From Saprospiraceae bacterium (lineage in GTDB: Bacteria > Bacteroidota > Bacteroidia > Chitinophagales > Saprospiraceae), in contig JALZVN010000276.1 in the NCBI GenBank assembly GCA_023299965.1, positions 1 through 19,223 on the forward strand: 19,223 nt of DNA. Direction: 5' to 3'. The position numbers and the translations under genes were made by a program. Of this stretch, positions 1 through 7,927 are shown one piece after another (within the stretch, counting starts at the first letter, position 1; each line of letters begins with the position of its first letter). Under the pieces are notes generated by a model. The model searched no databases, was not told the DNA's origin, and was given only the letters and a program-made list of their open reading frames with translations.

Positions 1-1
1 A

Positions 2-1000
2 GCAGGAGAAATCGACATTCTCATTGGCACACATGCTATATTAGAACCACCCGTGATTTTCAAAAATCTGGGTCTTGCTATTACAGATGAACAACATAGG
101 TTTGGTGTGGCGCAAAGAAGTAAACTTTGGCAGAAAAATGTACCTACCCCACCTCATATATTGGTTATGACAGCCACTCCTATCCCAAGGACTTTAGCGA
201 TGACTGCATATGGAGATTTAGATGTATCTAAAATTGATGAGTTGCCCCCTGGTAGAAAGCCGATTACTACTATGCACAAAAAAGAAGAAAACAGATTATA
301 TGTTTTTGGCTTCATGCGGAAGCTAATAGCTGAAGGCAGACAGGTATATATCGTCTATCCACTTATTGAAGAATCTGCTACCCTCGATCTAAACAATCTA
401 ATGCAAGGGTATGAATCATTGGAAAGGGATTTTCCAAAACCAGACTATCAAATCAGCATTGTTCATGGCAGGATGAAAACAGATGACAAGGACTATGAGA
501 TGCAACGGTTTGTAAGAAATGAAACGCAAATCATGATCGCTACTACGGTTATTGAGGTTGGAGTAAATGTACCTAATGCCTCATTGATGATCATAGAAAA
601 TACAGAACGATTTGGTTTATCTCAATTGCATCAATTGAGAGGAAGAGTAGGCAGAGGATCTGATAAGTCATACTGTATCTTGATGTCTAAAAATAATATT
701 TCTAAAGAAAGTTATAAGCGAATTCAAACCATGGTAAATACTAATGATGGTTTTGAAATAGCTGAGGCAGACCTCAAGTTGCGTGGACCAGGAAATATAG
801 ATGGCACCATGCAATCTGGAATGAATATGTTCAAACTAACAGATATTATTCGAGATAGTGAAATGATAAAAGTTTGCCGAGAAATGGCTATTCGGATATT
901 TGAGAAAGATCCGAGATTAGATAAGGAGATGCATAAAAAAATGCGATCCCACCTTGAAGAGAATTTTCATCTCGTTAAAGGTTGGAGTCGCATTTCTTAA
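2..1000 (+). CDS. recG: ATP-dependent DNA helicase RecG, C-terminal part (5' end outside window)
   Basis: RecG remodels stalled replication forks and branched DNA by ATP-driven translocation in the cytoplasm. The open frame runs in from the left edge and gives 332 residues, roughly the C-terminal half of a protein that is normally near 690-700 residues. The wedge domain and Walker A motif are therefore outside the window. Visible superfamily-2 helicase motifs, numbered in this fragment, are GTHA (about 10-13), the DEQH box (29-32) followed by RFG, TATPIPRTLA (57-66), a VHGRM segment, ATTVIEVGVNVP, and QLRGRVGRG (211-219). RGRVGRG is motif VI, the arginine finger. The GTG at 53 is internal and is not a start, because the RecG-like reading continues upstream of it. 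The C-terminal tail is typical. The gene converges on a minus-strand gene 44 nt away, and I see no hairpin terminator in that gap. Confidence 0.96.
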   Translation, partial: AGEIDILIGTHAILEPPVIFKNLGLAITDEQHRFGVAQRSKLWQKNVPTPPHILVMTATPIPRTLAMTAYGDLDVSKIDELPPGRKPITTMHKKEENRLYVFGFMRKLIAEGRQVYIVYPLIEESATLDLNNLMQGYESLERDFPKPDYQISIVHGRMKTDDKDYEMQRFVRNETQIMIATTVIEVGVNVPNASLMIIENTERFGLSQLHQLRGRVGRGSDKSYCILMSKNNISKESYKRIQTMVNTNDGFEIAEADLKLRGPGNIDGTMQSGMNMFKLTDIIRDSEMIKVCREMAIRIFEKDPRLDKEMHKKMRSHLEENFHLVKGWSRIS

Positions 1001-1044
1001 CTGTTACTATTTTCTTTGCTATTATGGCTTTATACCATATATTC

Positions 1045-1662
1045 TTAATTCATCTGCAGATAGCCACAATATGTACTTCCTAAACCATCATTAAATACAT
1101 AATAGTAAATTCGGTCCGGCTCTACCTCACTTTTTGTCCCCTGTGCGCCGTTCCATTCATTAGTATATCCTTCTGCGTAGAATATCTCTTCTCCAGAATC
1201 ACTAAACACATACAAAAAGTTATCTGGAAAATTCTCAACACCTAGTATAGTGAATGATGTTGGAATATCTTCTTCCTGATTTTCTTCTACCTCTCTATGA
1301 AATCCATTTATAATAGTTAATGGTTCACAAAGTATCTCTACAGAAACTTCTACTAATTTTGGACCTTCCTCGTCTTCAATGTAATAGTAGAAATAATCCA
1401 TTTCTTCACACACATTTTCAAAAGGTTTATAGGTTACAGATTGATCTTCATTGATGGAAACTTCGCCAAAGACAGGATAAATCTCAATTCCAAATCCTAG
1501 CATTTCACCGTTAATAATATCGTTCTCTAGTACATCAAAAACTAAAGAGTTGTTTTTCATTACAAATGCATTATCAGCAACACCTTTAATAGTACTGGCA
1601 GATATAGTTGAATAAGAAAAAACAAAAAGGAGGGTAGCCATTAATACGCTTAACTTGGTCAT
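1045..1662 (-). CDS. Small secreted protein: one Ig/cadherin-like domain plus a degenerate type-B T9SS sorting domain
   Basis: A 205-residue protein. Residues 1-22 are a signal peptide (Lys near the N-terminus, hydrophobic core, SAS at the end). Residues 26-112 resemble the cadherin/Ig-like module common in Bacteroidota surface proteins, with the marks DVLEND (43-48), G66 in an FGEVSI turn, SVTYKPFENVC (75-85) and DYFYYYIED (89-97). Residues 115-205 resemble the type-B T9SS C-terminal domain (CHU_C / gliding-motility-associated family), including NGF (119-121), a GVENFPDN stretch, EGYTNEWNG (164-172), YYYVFNDG (186-193) and a final GY-hydrophobic strand. The family's SPNGDGxND loop and its RWG motif are replaced (HREVEENQEED and SDSG), so the sorting domain is degenerate. 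It could be a surface or secreted T9SS cargo or a decayed remnant. It is the last gene of a minus-strand series, 89 nt after the glycosyltransferase stop. The domain family is fairly sure; function is unknown. Confidence 0.7.
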   Translation of the reverse strand: MTKLSVLMATLLFVFSYSTISASTIKGVADNAFVMKNNSLVFDVLENDIINGEMLGFGIEIYPVFGEVSINEDQSVTYKPFENVCEEMDYFYYYIEDEEGPKLVEVSVEILCEPLTIINGFHREVEENQEEDIPTSFTILGVENFPDNFLYVFSDSGEEIFYAEGYTNEWNGAQGTKSEVEPDRIYYYVFNDGLGSTYCGYLQMN

Positions 1663-1751
1663 TTAAGTTTATTTGCGGGGACTACGAAAAATATAGGGGA
1701 AGATTACGTTTGAGGAAAATGCAATAACTATACCAAAAAAGGAACATAACA

Positions 1752-3701
1752 TTAATTACCCAGATAAGACAATCCATTATACAGCAGTCCTACATCTCTA
1801 TAAACACTATAATCCTTTGCGTATATAAAATTTAACTGATATTTGGATTTGTGATTCAGAATACCTTCCTTAAATGAAATAGTATTCGCAAGTATACCTG
1901 GTTTGAGTTTGGGTAAGTTTTCTGTATTTGCCTCATTATAGCCTACCCATGAAGCGGAATTAATAAGTACTTTAAACCAATTACTTAGCAGTCCCCTTTT
2001 ATTATTTACTAATACTAGAAAAATTGGGAATAGGATTAAGATCAATAAGCATACAACAAGATCTAAAATTCTCTTATTCCTTTTTGCTACAGTATCAGCT
2101 ACATTGAATCTAACATCTATTGTATATAGTTCCCCTGGATTCTCTTTTGATGAACTCCCTATGATACTCAAACTTTCTTGTGGCAAAATCTTGTAATCAA
2201 TATTGGACCCTAAGGAGGTCATCCATGATATAATTTGTTGTGAACTAATATCCTTAGCACAAAAAATAATTTCTGTAATATTAAATATCTGTACTACTTC
2301 AGCCAAGTTATCTATCTTATCTAATACATTTTCGTTTTCATTATGTCCATCAATGGTAACTATTCCAGTTATACTTTTTTGAGCGTATGCATCAGTCAAT
2401 ACTTGCTTCACTTTAGAACTCTCCTCTAAAGAACCTACTATGATCACGTTTGTATTATCTCCGCTAAGTATATTTAATGATTTATATTTTATAAAGTATC
2501 TAATATACCTGTACAGTATCGTAAAAAACAATGACCATACAGTTGTCAACAAAATTATAGCCCTACTTGATCTATAGGAAACATTTAGAAAACCATATAC
2601 ACCAGCTATGATTAATAGTCCGACAAAAATTCCTCTGACTAGTCTCTTTAATTCAAATGGTTTGTCATAAGCTCCATTAAAGAAAAGGCTTACTATCCAT
2701 AGGCAAGTGTATAGAGGGGCGTTGAGTTTCATCAAACTACTATTGAAATAGCTAGAATCTTGATAAAAGTAATTTGCCCAAAAATCTTTAATTAAATAAA
2801 TCCCTAGGAAAATAATCAATGCATCAAAAATCGTGTAATGGAGTTTATTAAACACGTTTTTGAAGATTGTCAAGCCGGCTCGGAAATAAATTGCAAGGTT
2901 TAAAAATACAATAAAGAGACCTGCCAATGGGCCTGTAAAATGTTTCTTAGCAAAAATTATCATCGCTTTATAAAAGGTCTTAACATAATTAAGATTCCCT
3001 TTTTTAGTACTCTCTCCCTTGTAGTGTATTATTGTGGTTTCTGGGAAATAGAAATTTTTATACCCCCCTTTTTGTATGCGATAAGATAAATCTATGTCTT
3101 CCCCATACATGAAAAAAGATTCATCAAGTAGTCCTACCTTATCTATAGTTGCTTTTCGCATAAACATAAAAGCGCCGGCGAGGACATCTATTTCCCATGT
3201 CTGATTTTCATCAAGATATCCTAAATGATACTTGTTAAATATTTTCGACTTAGAAAAAACTTTAGACAATCCAAAGGTTTTACAAAAGGCAACCATCGGA
3301 CTTGGGAACCCACGTTTTGACTCAGGTAGAAATTTACCAGATCCATCGATCATTTTTACTCCTAGAGCACCAGCATCAGGATTATCTTCCATAAATTGGA
3401 TGCATTTGGCAAAGGTGTTTTCTTCTACAAGTGTATCTGGATTAAGCAATAGTACATATTTCCCTTTTGATAGTTTGATAGCTTGATTATTAGCTACTGC
3501 GAAACCCACATTTTCCTTATTTTCTATTAAGGTTGCTTGAGGAAATTTTGATTTTACGACTTTGACACTATCGTCTATTGAGGCATTATCAACTACAAAT
3601 ACCTCTGCATCTAGTTGCTCTATCGCAGTATATACAGAATGTAAAGCTTGCTCTAAAAAATATCGAACATTATAATTAACAATGATTATGGATAGCGTCA
3701 T
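1752..3701 (-). CDS. Family 2 glycosyltransferase fused to a membrane module and an eroded sugar-phosphotransferase-like domain
   Basis: A 649-residue membrane protein, probably acting in cell-surface polysaccharide synthesis at the inner membrane. Residues 1-255 are a GT-A glycosyltransferase of the rhamnosyltransferase-like GT2 group: NYN (9-11), VVDNAS (36-41), the metal-binding NPD (87-89), and MYGEDIDLSYR (198-208) with the likely catalytic ED. Hydrophobic segments follow at about 258-275, 291-305, 330-343, 355-373 and 380-397. Then comes a Rossmann-like segment opening NVIIVGSLEES (418-427), another membrane helix (547-566) and a C-terminal tail. This layout is that of polyprenyl-phosphate glycosylphosphotransferases (WcaJ/WbaP type). 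The tail keeps counterparts of their WVGP, KPGI and YxxDYSxxxD features (585-588, 600-603, 626-636), but the segment carrying KFRSM and the catalytic Asp-Glu is absent. The second half is therefore probably non-catalytic. The gene begins 14 nt after recR and is probably co-transcribed with it. Confidence 0.85.
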   Translation of the reverse strand: MTLSIIIVNYNVRYFLEQALHSVYTAIEQLDAEVFVVDNASIDDSVKVVKSKFPQATLIENKENVGFAVANNQAIKLSKGKYVLLLNPDTLVEENTFAKCIQFMEDNPDAGALGVKMIDGSGKFLPESKRGFPSPMVAFCKTFGLSKVFSKSKIFNKYHLGYLDENQTWEIDVLAGAFMFMRKATIDKVGLLDESFFMYGEDIDLSYRIQKGGYKNFYFPETTIIHYKGESTKKGNLNYVKTFYKAMIIFAKKHFTGPLAGLFIVFLNLAIYFRAGLTIFKNVFNKLHYTIFDALIIFLGIYLIKDFWANYFYQDSSYFNSSLMKLNAPLYTCLWIVSLFFNGAYDKPFELKRLVRGIFVGLLIIAGVYGFLNVSYRSSRAIILLTTVWSLFFTILYRYIRYFIKYKSLNILSGDNTNVIIVGSLEESSKVKQVLTDAYAQKSITGIVTIDGHNENENVLDKIDNLAEVVQIFNITEIIFCAKDISSQQIISWMTSLGSNIDYKILPQESLSIIGSSSKENPGELYTIDVRFNVADTVAKRNKRILDLVVCLLILILFPIFLVLVNNKRGLLSNWFKVLINSASWVGYNEANTENLPKLKPGILANTISFKEGILNHKSKYQLNFIYAKDYSVYRDVGLLYNGLSYLGN

Positions 3702-3715
3702 TTTCTTTTTGCAAA

Positions 3716-4321
3716 TTAGCGCTCATACTTGACTCTTGAAACAATTGATCGCCCAAGAGTAATTTCATCCGCGTATTCTAATTCTCCACCAAATGAAACA
3801 CCTCGTGCTATGGTCGAAATAGATACATCCATATCACTTAGTTTTTTAGAAATGTAAAATATGGTAGTTTCTCCTTCTATTGAAGGGCTAATAGCCATGA
3901 TAATTTCCTTTATCTCTTGGGAGTCTACACGTTTTACAAGTTCGTCTATTCTAATATCATCAGGTCCTATTCCATCAATGGGTGATATCAAATTGCCTAA
4001 AACATGATACACTCCGTAATAGTGTCCAGTTTCTTCTATAGCGATGATATCTTTAATGTTCCTGACAACACAGACGAGAGATTTATCCCGTTTTGCATTT
4101 TCACATATCTGGCAGGTATCATTATCTGAGATATTGAAGCATTTTACACAATGTTTTATTTCTTTCCTCATTTTAATCAATCTTGCAGCCATATTCTCAG
4201 TCATGCTTGCGTCTTCTTCAAGAAGATGCAACACTAGTCTTAGCGCTGTTTTTTTTCCAATACCTGGAAGAGATGAAAACGATTCTACGGCCTCAGAAAG
4301 TAGAAGAGATGAAAACTGCAT
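3716..4321 (-). CDS. recR: Recombination mediator protein RecR
   Basis: RecR works with RecO (and RecF) to load RecA onto SSB-coated single-stranded DNA during gap repair in the cytoplasm. The protein has 201 residues, the usual family length. The order of elements is canonical: a helix-hairpin-helix at LPGIGKKTA (18-26), a C4 zinc finger (C58, C61, C70, C73), then a Toprim fold beginning near LVCVVRN (82-88) with EETG (96-99) and YHVLGNLISP (105-114). A GVSFGGELEYAD segment with downstream TLGRSI (about 174-193) forms the C-terminal Walker-B-like region. No key residue looks lost. The ATG start gives the expected N-terminus, with the helix-hairpin-helix near residue 20. It lies 14 nt upstream of the glycosyltransferase and diverges from pdhC across a 139-nt intergenic region. 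Confidence 0.97.
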   Translation of the reverse strand: MQFSSLLLSEAVESFSSLPGIGKKTALRLVLHLLEEDASMTENMAARLIKMRKEIKHCVKCFNISDNDTCQICENAKRDKSLVCVVRNIKDIIAIEETGHYYGVYHVLGNLISPIDGIGPDDIRIDELVKRVDSQEIKEIIMAISPSIEGETTIFYISKKLSDMDVSISTIARGVSFGGELEYADEITLGRSIVSRVKYER

Positions 4322-4401
4322 AGATATAAATCAGAATTTTGGATTAAAACGCTAAAATAGAGATAAAAAGATAACCCTTTGTTACTAAAGTAGGTTTAAA
4401 A

Positions 4402-4433
4402 TATGGTAAATACTTCCTTATGAGGTATTTTTG
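4402..4433 (+). promoter_or_regulatory. Candidate Bacteroidota promoter for pdhC
   Basis: A perfect -7 element TATTTTTG (4426-4433; consensus TAnnTTTG) is preceded, after a 20-nt spacer, by TATG (4402-4405), a one-mismatch -33 box. Transcription would start around 4438-4440, leaving about 20 nt of leader before the ATG at 4461. The -33 match is imperfect and the region is AT-rich, so chance occurrence is possible. Confidence 0.45.
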
Positions 4434-4460
4434 AGCTTAAACATTAAAAAACGAAATAAG

Positions 4461-5753
4461 ATGGCGGAAGTAATCAAAATGCCTCGAATGAGCGACACAA
4501 TGGAAGAAGGAGTGATCGTGGCATGGCTCGTAAAAGAAGGAGAAACAGTTTCTTCTGGAGACACCCTAGCAGAGGTGGAGACTGACAAGGCAACAATGGA
4601 GCTAGATAGCTACTTTGATGGTATTTTACTACATATTGCAGTCAAAGAAGGTGCGGTGCCTATTGATGGCGTAATAGCCGTTATAGGAGATAAAGGTGAA
4701 GACTGGAAAGCAGCAATTGCCGAAGCTGAAAAGTCCGCTCCTAGCAGCAAGACAGAGGCACCCGAAGCGCAGAAAACAGAATCTGTTGCTCCCCCTGCCC
4801 CAGCAGTAGCACAAACAAGCAATGTTGCAGCTCCGCCACACCAAATGGCAGCTGCAGCTATAAGTCAATCTACCTCAAACGGTAGAATCAAAATATCTCC
4901 ACTGGCTAGGTCGATGGCTACAGAAGCTGGAATTGCTTTAGAAGACATTTCAGGTACTGGTGATCATGGTAGAATAGTCAAAAAAGATGTGGAAGCTTTC
5001 TTAAAGAACCCTACTTCAGCGGCAACTCGTACAGCTCCAATTCCAACCTTACCTCAGCTGGGTACGGTTACGGGCATAGATGAAGAAGTGGCTGTAAGTC
5101 AGATGAGAAAGACAATTGCGCGTAGATTGGGTGAAAGTAAATTTTCTGCTCCTCATTTCTATTTGACTATTGAGATCAATATGACTAATACTTGGGACAG
5201 TAGAAAGAGACTAAATGAGGTATCTGATGTCAAGATCTCATTTAATGACCTAGTGGTGAAAGCCGTTGCTGGAGCTTTAAAAAAGCATCCAAAAGTGAAT
5301 TCATCATGGCTTGGAGATAAAATAAGATACAATGGTAATATTAATATTGGCGTTGCTGTAGCAGTAGAGGATGGATTACTTGTACCGGTAATCAGAAATG
5401 CTGATCAAAAATCACTTTCTTATATCAACAAAGAGGTGCGCATCTTAGCAGATAAGGCAAAAGTAAAAAAATTAACACCAGACGAAATGCAGGGTAATAC
5501 ATTCACTATCTCAAATCTTGGCATGTTTGGAATTGAAGAGTTTACTGCTATAATAAATCCACCAGATGCTTGTATACTTGCTGTTGGAGGGATAATCGAA
5601 AAGGCTATTGTAGAGAAAGGTGAAATAAAGGCTGGTAGAATGATGAAAGTGACACTTTCTTGTGATCATAGAGTAGTTGATGGAGCTACTGGTTCACAAT
5701 TCTTAAATACTTTAAAATCTTTATTAGAAGATCCAATTAGATTATTAGTATAA
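4461..5753 (+). CDS. pdhC: Pyruvate dehydrogenase complex E2, dihydrolipoamide acetyltransferase
   Basis: E2 transfers acetyl groups from lipoyl-lysine to CoA in the pyruvate dehydrogenase core. The protein has 430 residues. A single lipoyl domain occupies residues 1-78, with the lipoylation site in TDKAT (K43). An Ala/Pro-rich linker follows (about 92-140), then a peripheral subunit-binding domain from ISPLAR (145-150) to about 181 that docks E1 or E3. The inner catalytic domain (about 208-430) has NIGVAV (295-300), TFTISNLGMFG (347-357) and the active-site motif DHRVVDG (402-408; H403 and D407). I place the start at ATG 4461. An upstream in-frame TTG at 4431 would add ten basic residues and lies inside the likely -7 element. 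Sequence style and the lipoyl domain fit pyruvate better than 2-oxoglutarate or branched-chain E2, but substrate is inferred. E1 and E3 genes are not adjacent. Confidence 0.93.
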   Translation: MAEVIKMPRMSDTMEEGVIVAWLVKEGETVSSGDTLAEVETDKATMELDSYFDGILLHIAVKEGAVPIDGVIAVIGDKGEDWKAAIAEAEKSAPSSKTEAPEAQKTESVAPPAPAVAQTSNVAAPPHQMAAAAISQSTSNGRIKISPLARSMATEAGIALEDISGTGDHGRIVKKDVEAFLKNPTSAATRTAPIPTLPQLGTVTGIDEEVAVSQMRKTIARRLGESKFSAPHFYLTIEINMTNTWDSRKRLNEVSDVKISFNDLVVKAVAGALKKHPKVNSSWLGDKIRYNGNINIGVAVAVEDGLLVPVIRNADQKSLSYINKEVRILADKAKVKKLTPDEMQGNTFTISNLGMFGIEEFTAIINPPDACILAVGGIIEKAIVEKGEIKAGRMMKVTLSCDHRVVDGATGSQFLNTLKSLLEDPIRLLV

Positions 5754-5771
5754 TATTTCATCTAAAAATTT

Positions 5772-5812
5772 AAAAAAACAGGATTAAGCACAGCTTAATC
5801 CTGTTTTTTTTT
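5772..5812 (+). terminator. Intrinsic terminator after pdhC
   Basis: A perfect 12-bp stem (ACAGGATTAAGC at 5778-5789 with its complement at 5793-5804) closes a 3-nt ACA loop. It is flanked by an A-tract (5772-5778) and nine T residues (5804-5812). It lies 18 nt after the pdhC stop and only 11 nt before the start of the next gene, so that gene probably depends on read-through or on initiation within or beside the hairpin. The symmetry makes it potentially bidirectional. Confidence 0.92.
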
Positions 5813-5823
5813 GTTCAATAAGC

Positions 5824-6216
5824 ATGGAAGATATTAGAATTCAATCCTTAAAAGTTATTGTTCTTGGGGCATCTACAAAGCCAAGTAGATATTCTAATAA
5901 AGCAATTCGAGCGCTAAATAAAGCAGGTCATAAAGTCTTCGCAATAGGGCGCTCAGTGAATCAATCCGTAGATGGTATTCGAATAGAGAGCTCTTTAGAT
6001 GATTTAGATAGCAAAGAATCCATTCATACTATAAGTATGTACTTAAATGAAGCTAATCAAACTGAATATGAAGATGCAATTATTGCTCTAAAGCCAAAAA
6101 GGGTAATATTTAATCCTGGAGCCGAGAATATGGACTTATTTAAAAGACTTAAAGAGAACAACATTGAAGCAATTAATGCATGTACCTTGGTGATGCTTTC
6201 TATTGGTAACTTTTAG
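5824..6216 (+). CDS. CoA-binding-domain protein (YccU-like)
   Basis: A 130-residue protein that is a single Rossmann-like CoA-binding domain (CoA_binding_2 family, relatives of E. coli YccU). Visible marks are VIVLGAS (12-18) followed by KPSRYS at the nucleotide-loop position, a second strand GHKVFAIG (35-42), SSLDDLD (56-62), and the family signature NPGAEN (96-101) near the end of the fold. Catalytic residues of succinyl-CoA synthetases are absent. The family is cytoplasmic and its physiological role is not established, so I give no symbol. It starts just after the pdhC terminator hairpin and converges on the OmpA gene through a shared hairpin. The neighbourhood to a CoA-using enzyme (E2) is suggestive, but terminator placement argues against simple co-transcription. 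Confidence 0.88.
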   Translation: MEDIRIQSLKVIVLGASTKPSRYSNKAIRALNKAGHKVFAIGRSVNQSVDGIRIESSLDDLDSKESIHTISMYLNEANQTEYEDAIIALKPKRVIFNPGAENMDLFKRLKENNIEAINACTLVMLSIGNF

Positions 6217-6341
6217 TGTCTGTTCCACTTAAATTAAGCTAGTGTATACATATTATTTATTGGGTTTACTTTTTCGAATCTAGGGAAAAGGGCTACAATG
6301 AATCATTCAAAGTATAATCACAGATATCATATATCCACATA

Positions 6342-6378
6342 AAAAAAGAGCCAGTTGTATAACAACTGGCTCTTTTTA
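6342..6378 (-). terminator. Bidirectional terminator between the CoA-binding gene and ompA
   Basis: A perfect 12-bp stem (AGAGCCAGTTGT at 6347-6358 with its complement at 6362-6373) has a 3-nt loop, an A-tract on the left and a T-tract on the right. Read on the minus strand it gives a hairpin followed by seven T residues, 23 nt past the ompA stop. Read on the plus strand it ends in a T-run and can also serve the CoA-binding gene. The stretch 6217-6341 before it holds nothing else I can identify. Confidence 0.9.
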
Positions 6379-6400
6379 ATGAACTATATAAAGGATTCAA

Positions 6401-7927
6401 TTAGTATCCGCTTTCTTTGTTTCCAGAGTAACCAGAACCACCTCTACCAGCGTTATTAACACCACAGTCAGGCTTTCCTACGTTAGATTCAACAGAAGCA
6501 ACTTTAAATTCAACTCTTCTGTTTACTAAACTCTTTGAGTTAGTTGGAACTAACAAATCATTTTCACCTGAGTAATTCAATACGAATCTATCTCTTCCAA
6601 TTCCATACTTACTTACCATATAATCAATAGATGCTTGAGCTCTATTATATGAAAGAACATCATTATAACAGTTACTAGCTGTAGCATCGGTAAAACCAGT
6701 AGCCACTACCCTCATACCTGGGTGCTGCTTCATTACCTGAGCAACTTGACGTAACTTAGCATATTCAGTTTCCTTGATAGAATACTTGTTATTATCAAAG
6801 TTAACCATTGGCAAAAACCAATCCATTGGTGGGATAGCAGGAGTTGGTACTCTAAAATCTTTCAATTTAGCATCAACTATTCTGTTAACATCATTTTCGT
6901 TTACGTAATCTGGAGCAGGAACATTTGCAACTCCTTGGTTATCTACTTTGTATCCTGGAGGAGAGAATGGTTCTTTGTCCTTACAATCAGCAATTCCGTC
7001 ACCATCACTATCCAATGTTACCCCTCTTGTATCAACTGGACATCCAGCGTCAGTATTAGCCTCTTGATCGAATGCATCAACTACACCGTCACCATCAGTA
7101 TCATTATTATCAAAAATAGGTCTAGCTTTTACTTCTGCTAAATCATCAGCAATCATGTCTAATGGAGAAGCCCAGTACAATGGTTGTGCTTGATCATCTC
7201 CTTTTCCAATTGCGAAACTCAATCTAATGTTTGTATAGTTAATCAAATCTCTAGAAGAAGTTTCCGCAGAACCTAAACGTTCAGAAGCATCAAGAAGATC
7301 ATCTCCTCTTCCGAGAACTGACTTTATTTTGTGCTCGATACCTAAAGACGCTTTTTTACCTAATTTAAATCCTATTCCAAATCCACCAGTCAGGTATGTT
7401 GAAACTGTCCATTCATCATCAAAATCTAAATCATCTACATCAACTTCATTATTTCCTTCGATTGCAGTAACATCAAAATTACCGATACCCGCACCTGCAA
7501 ACAAATAAGGATTAATCTTGTTTTTCTTAAATACTTTAAATTGGTTAAGACTAGCAACTAAAGTTGCATCTCCACTAATTATAGTAGTCTCATACTCAGG
7601 TAACCAGTTATCGGCAAAACCATAAACTGCTGCATCTGCAGATCTTTCTGTTTCATCCTCCTCTCCTGAAAGTGACTCATAAGTAGCATCTAAACGGACA
7701 GAAAAAACGTAGTCCAAAGCTTTTCTTGCATGAAGACCAACTCCAAAACCACTATCCCAGTCAACGTCACCGGTAACAATGTCATGACCAACATTTAATC
7801 CGATTTCCCACATATTCTTAGGCTTAGACTTTATTGCTAAAGAAGAAGAAGTAGCTGCTTCTTGTGCAATTCCTGTCATATATACACCTAAAATCAGGGC
7901 TAACAATATTGAAAATTTCCTTGTCAT
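6401..7927 (-). CDS. OmpA-family outer-membrane protein with thrombospondin-3-type calcium repeats
   Basis: A 508-residue outer-membrane protein that links the outer membrane to peptidoglycan. Residues 1-21 are a signal peptide ending IAQ. Residues about 38-242 alternate like an 8-stranded beta-barrel (for example NPYLFAGAGIG, 139-149). Residues 272-325 are Asp-rich thrombospondin type-3 repeats, DNNDTDGDGVVDAFDQE (273-289) and DSDGDGIADCKD (306-317), which in known homologues bind calcium and form a stalk. Residues 372-478 are the OmpA C-terminal peptidoglycan-binding domain, with MVNFDNN, GFTDATAS (411-418; D414 is the diaminopimelate-binding Asp), LSYNRAQ (425-431; R429) and NRRVEF (469-474). 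An unusual Gly/Ser/Asn-rich tail (480-508) follows. Candidate disulfide cysteines are C296, C315, C420 and C488. It is probably highly expressed, has its own terminator, and is transcribed out of a long AT-rich upstream region. Confidence 0.93.
   Translation of the reverse strand: MTRKFSILLALILGVYMTGIAQEAATSSSLAIKSKPKNMWEIGLNVGHDIVTGDVDWDSGFGVGLHARKALDYVFSVRLDATYESLSGEEDETERSADAAVYGFADNWLPEYETTIISGDATLVASLNQFKVFKKNKINPYLFAGAGIGNFDVTAIEGNNEVDVDDLDFDDEWTVSTYLTGGFGIGFKLGKKASLGIEHKIKSVLGRGDDLLDASERLGSAETSSRDLINYTNIRLSFAIGKGDDQAQPLYWASPLDMIADDLAEVKARPIFDNNDTDGDGVVDAFDQEANTDAGCPVDTRGVTLDSDGDGIADCKDKEPFSPPGYKVDNQGVANVPAPDYVNENDVNRIVDAKLKDFRVPTPAIPPMDWFLPMVNFDNNKYSIKETEYAKLRQVAQVMKQHPGMRVVATGFTDATASNCYNDVLSYNRAQASIDYMVSKYGIGRDRFVLNYSGENDLLVPTNSKSLVNRRVEFKVASVESNVGKPDCGVNNAGRGGSGYSGNKESGY

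Noticed and set aside
1752..2100. A frameshift as the cause of the missing sugar-transferase core
   Set aside because: The frame stays open, and the flanking conserved parts are too close together in DNA for the missing residues to be encoded in another frame, so it looks like a deletion or divergence.
4044..4355. A 103-residue open frame antisense to recR, running past its start
   Set aside because: It overlaps almost all of the recR N-terminal and zinc-finger coding region, and its protein has no coherent domain.
4431..4460. Upstream TTG start for pdhC
   Set aside because: It overlaps the likely -7 promoter box and adds a non-homologous basic extension; ATG 4461 begins right at the lipoyl domain.
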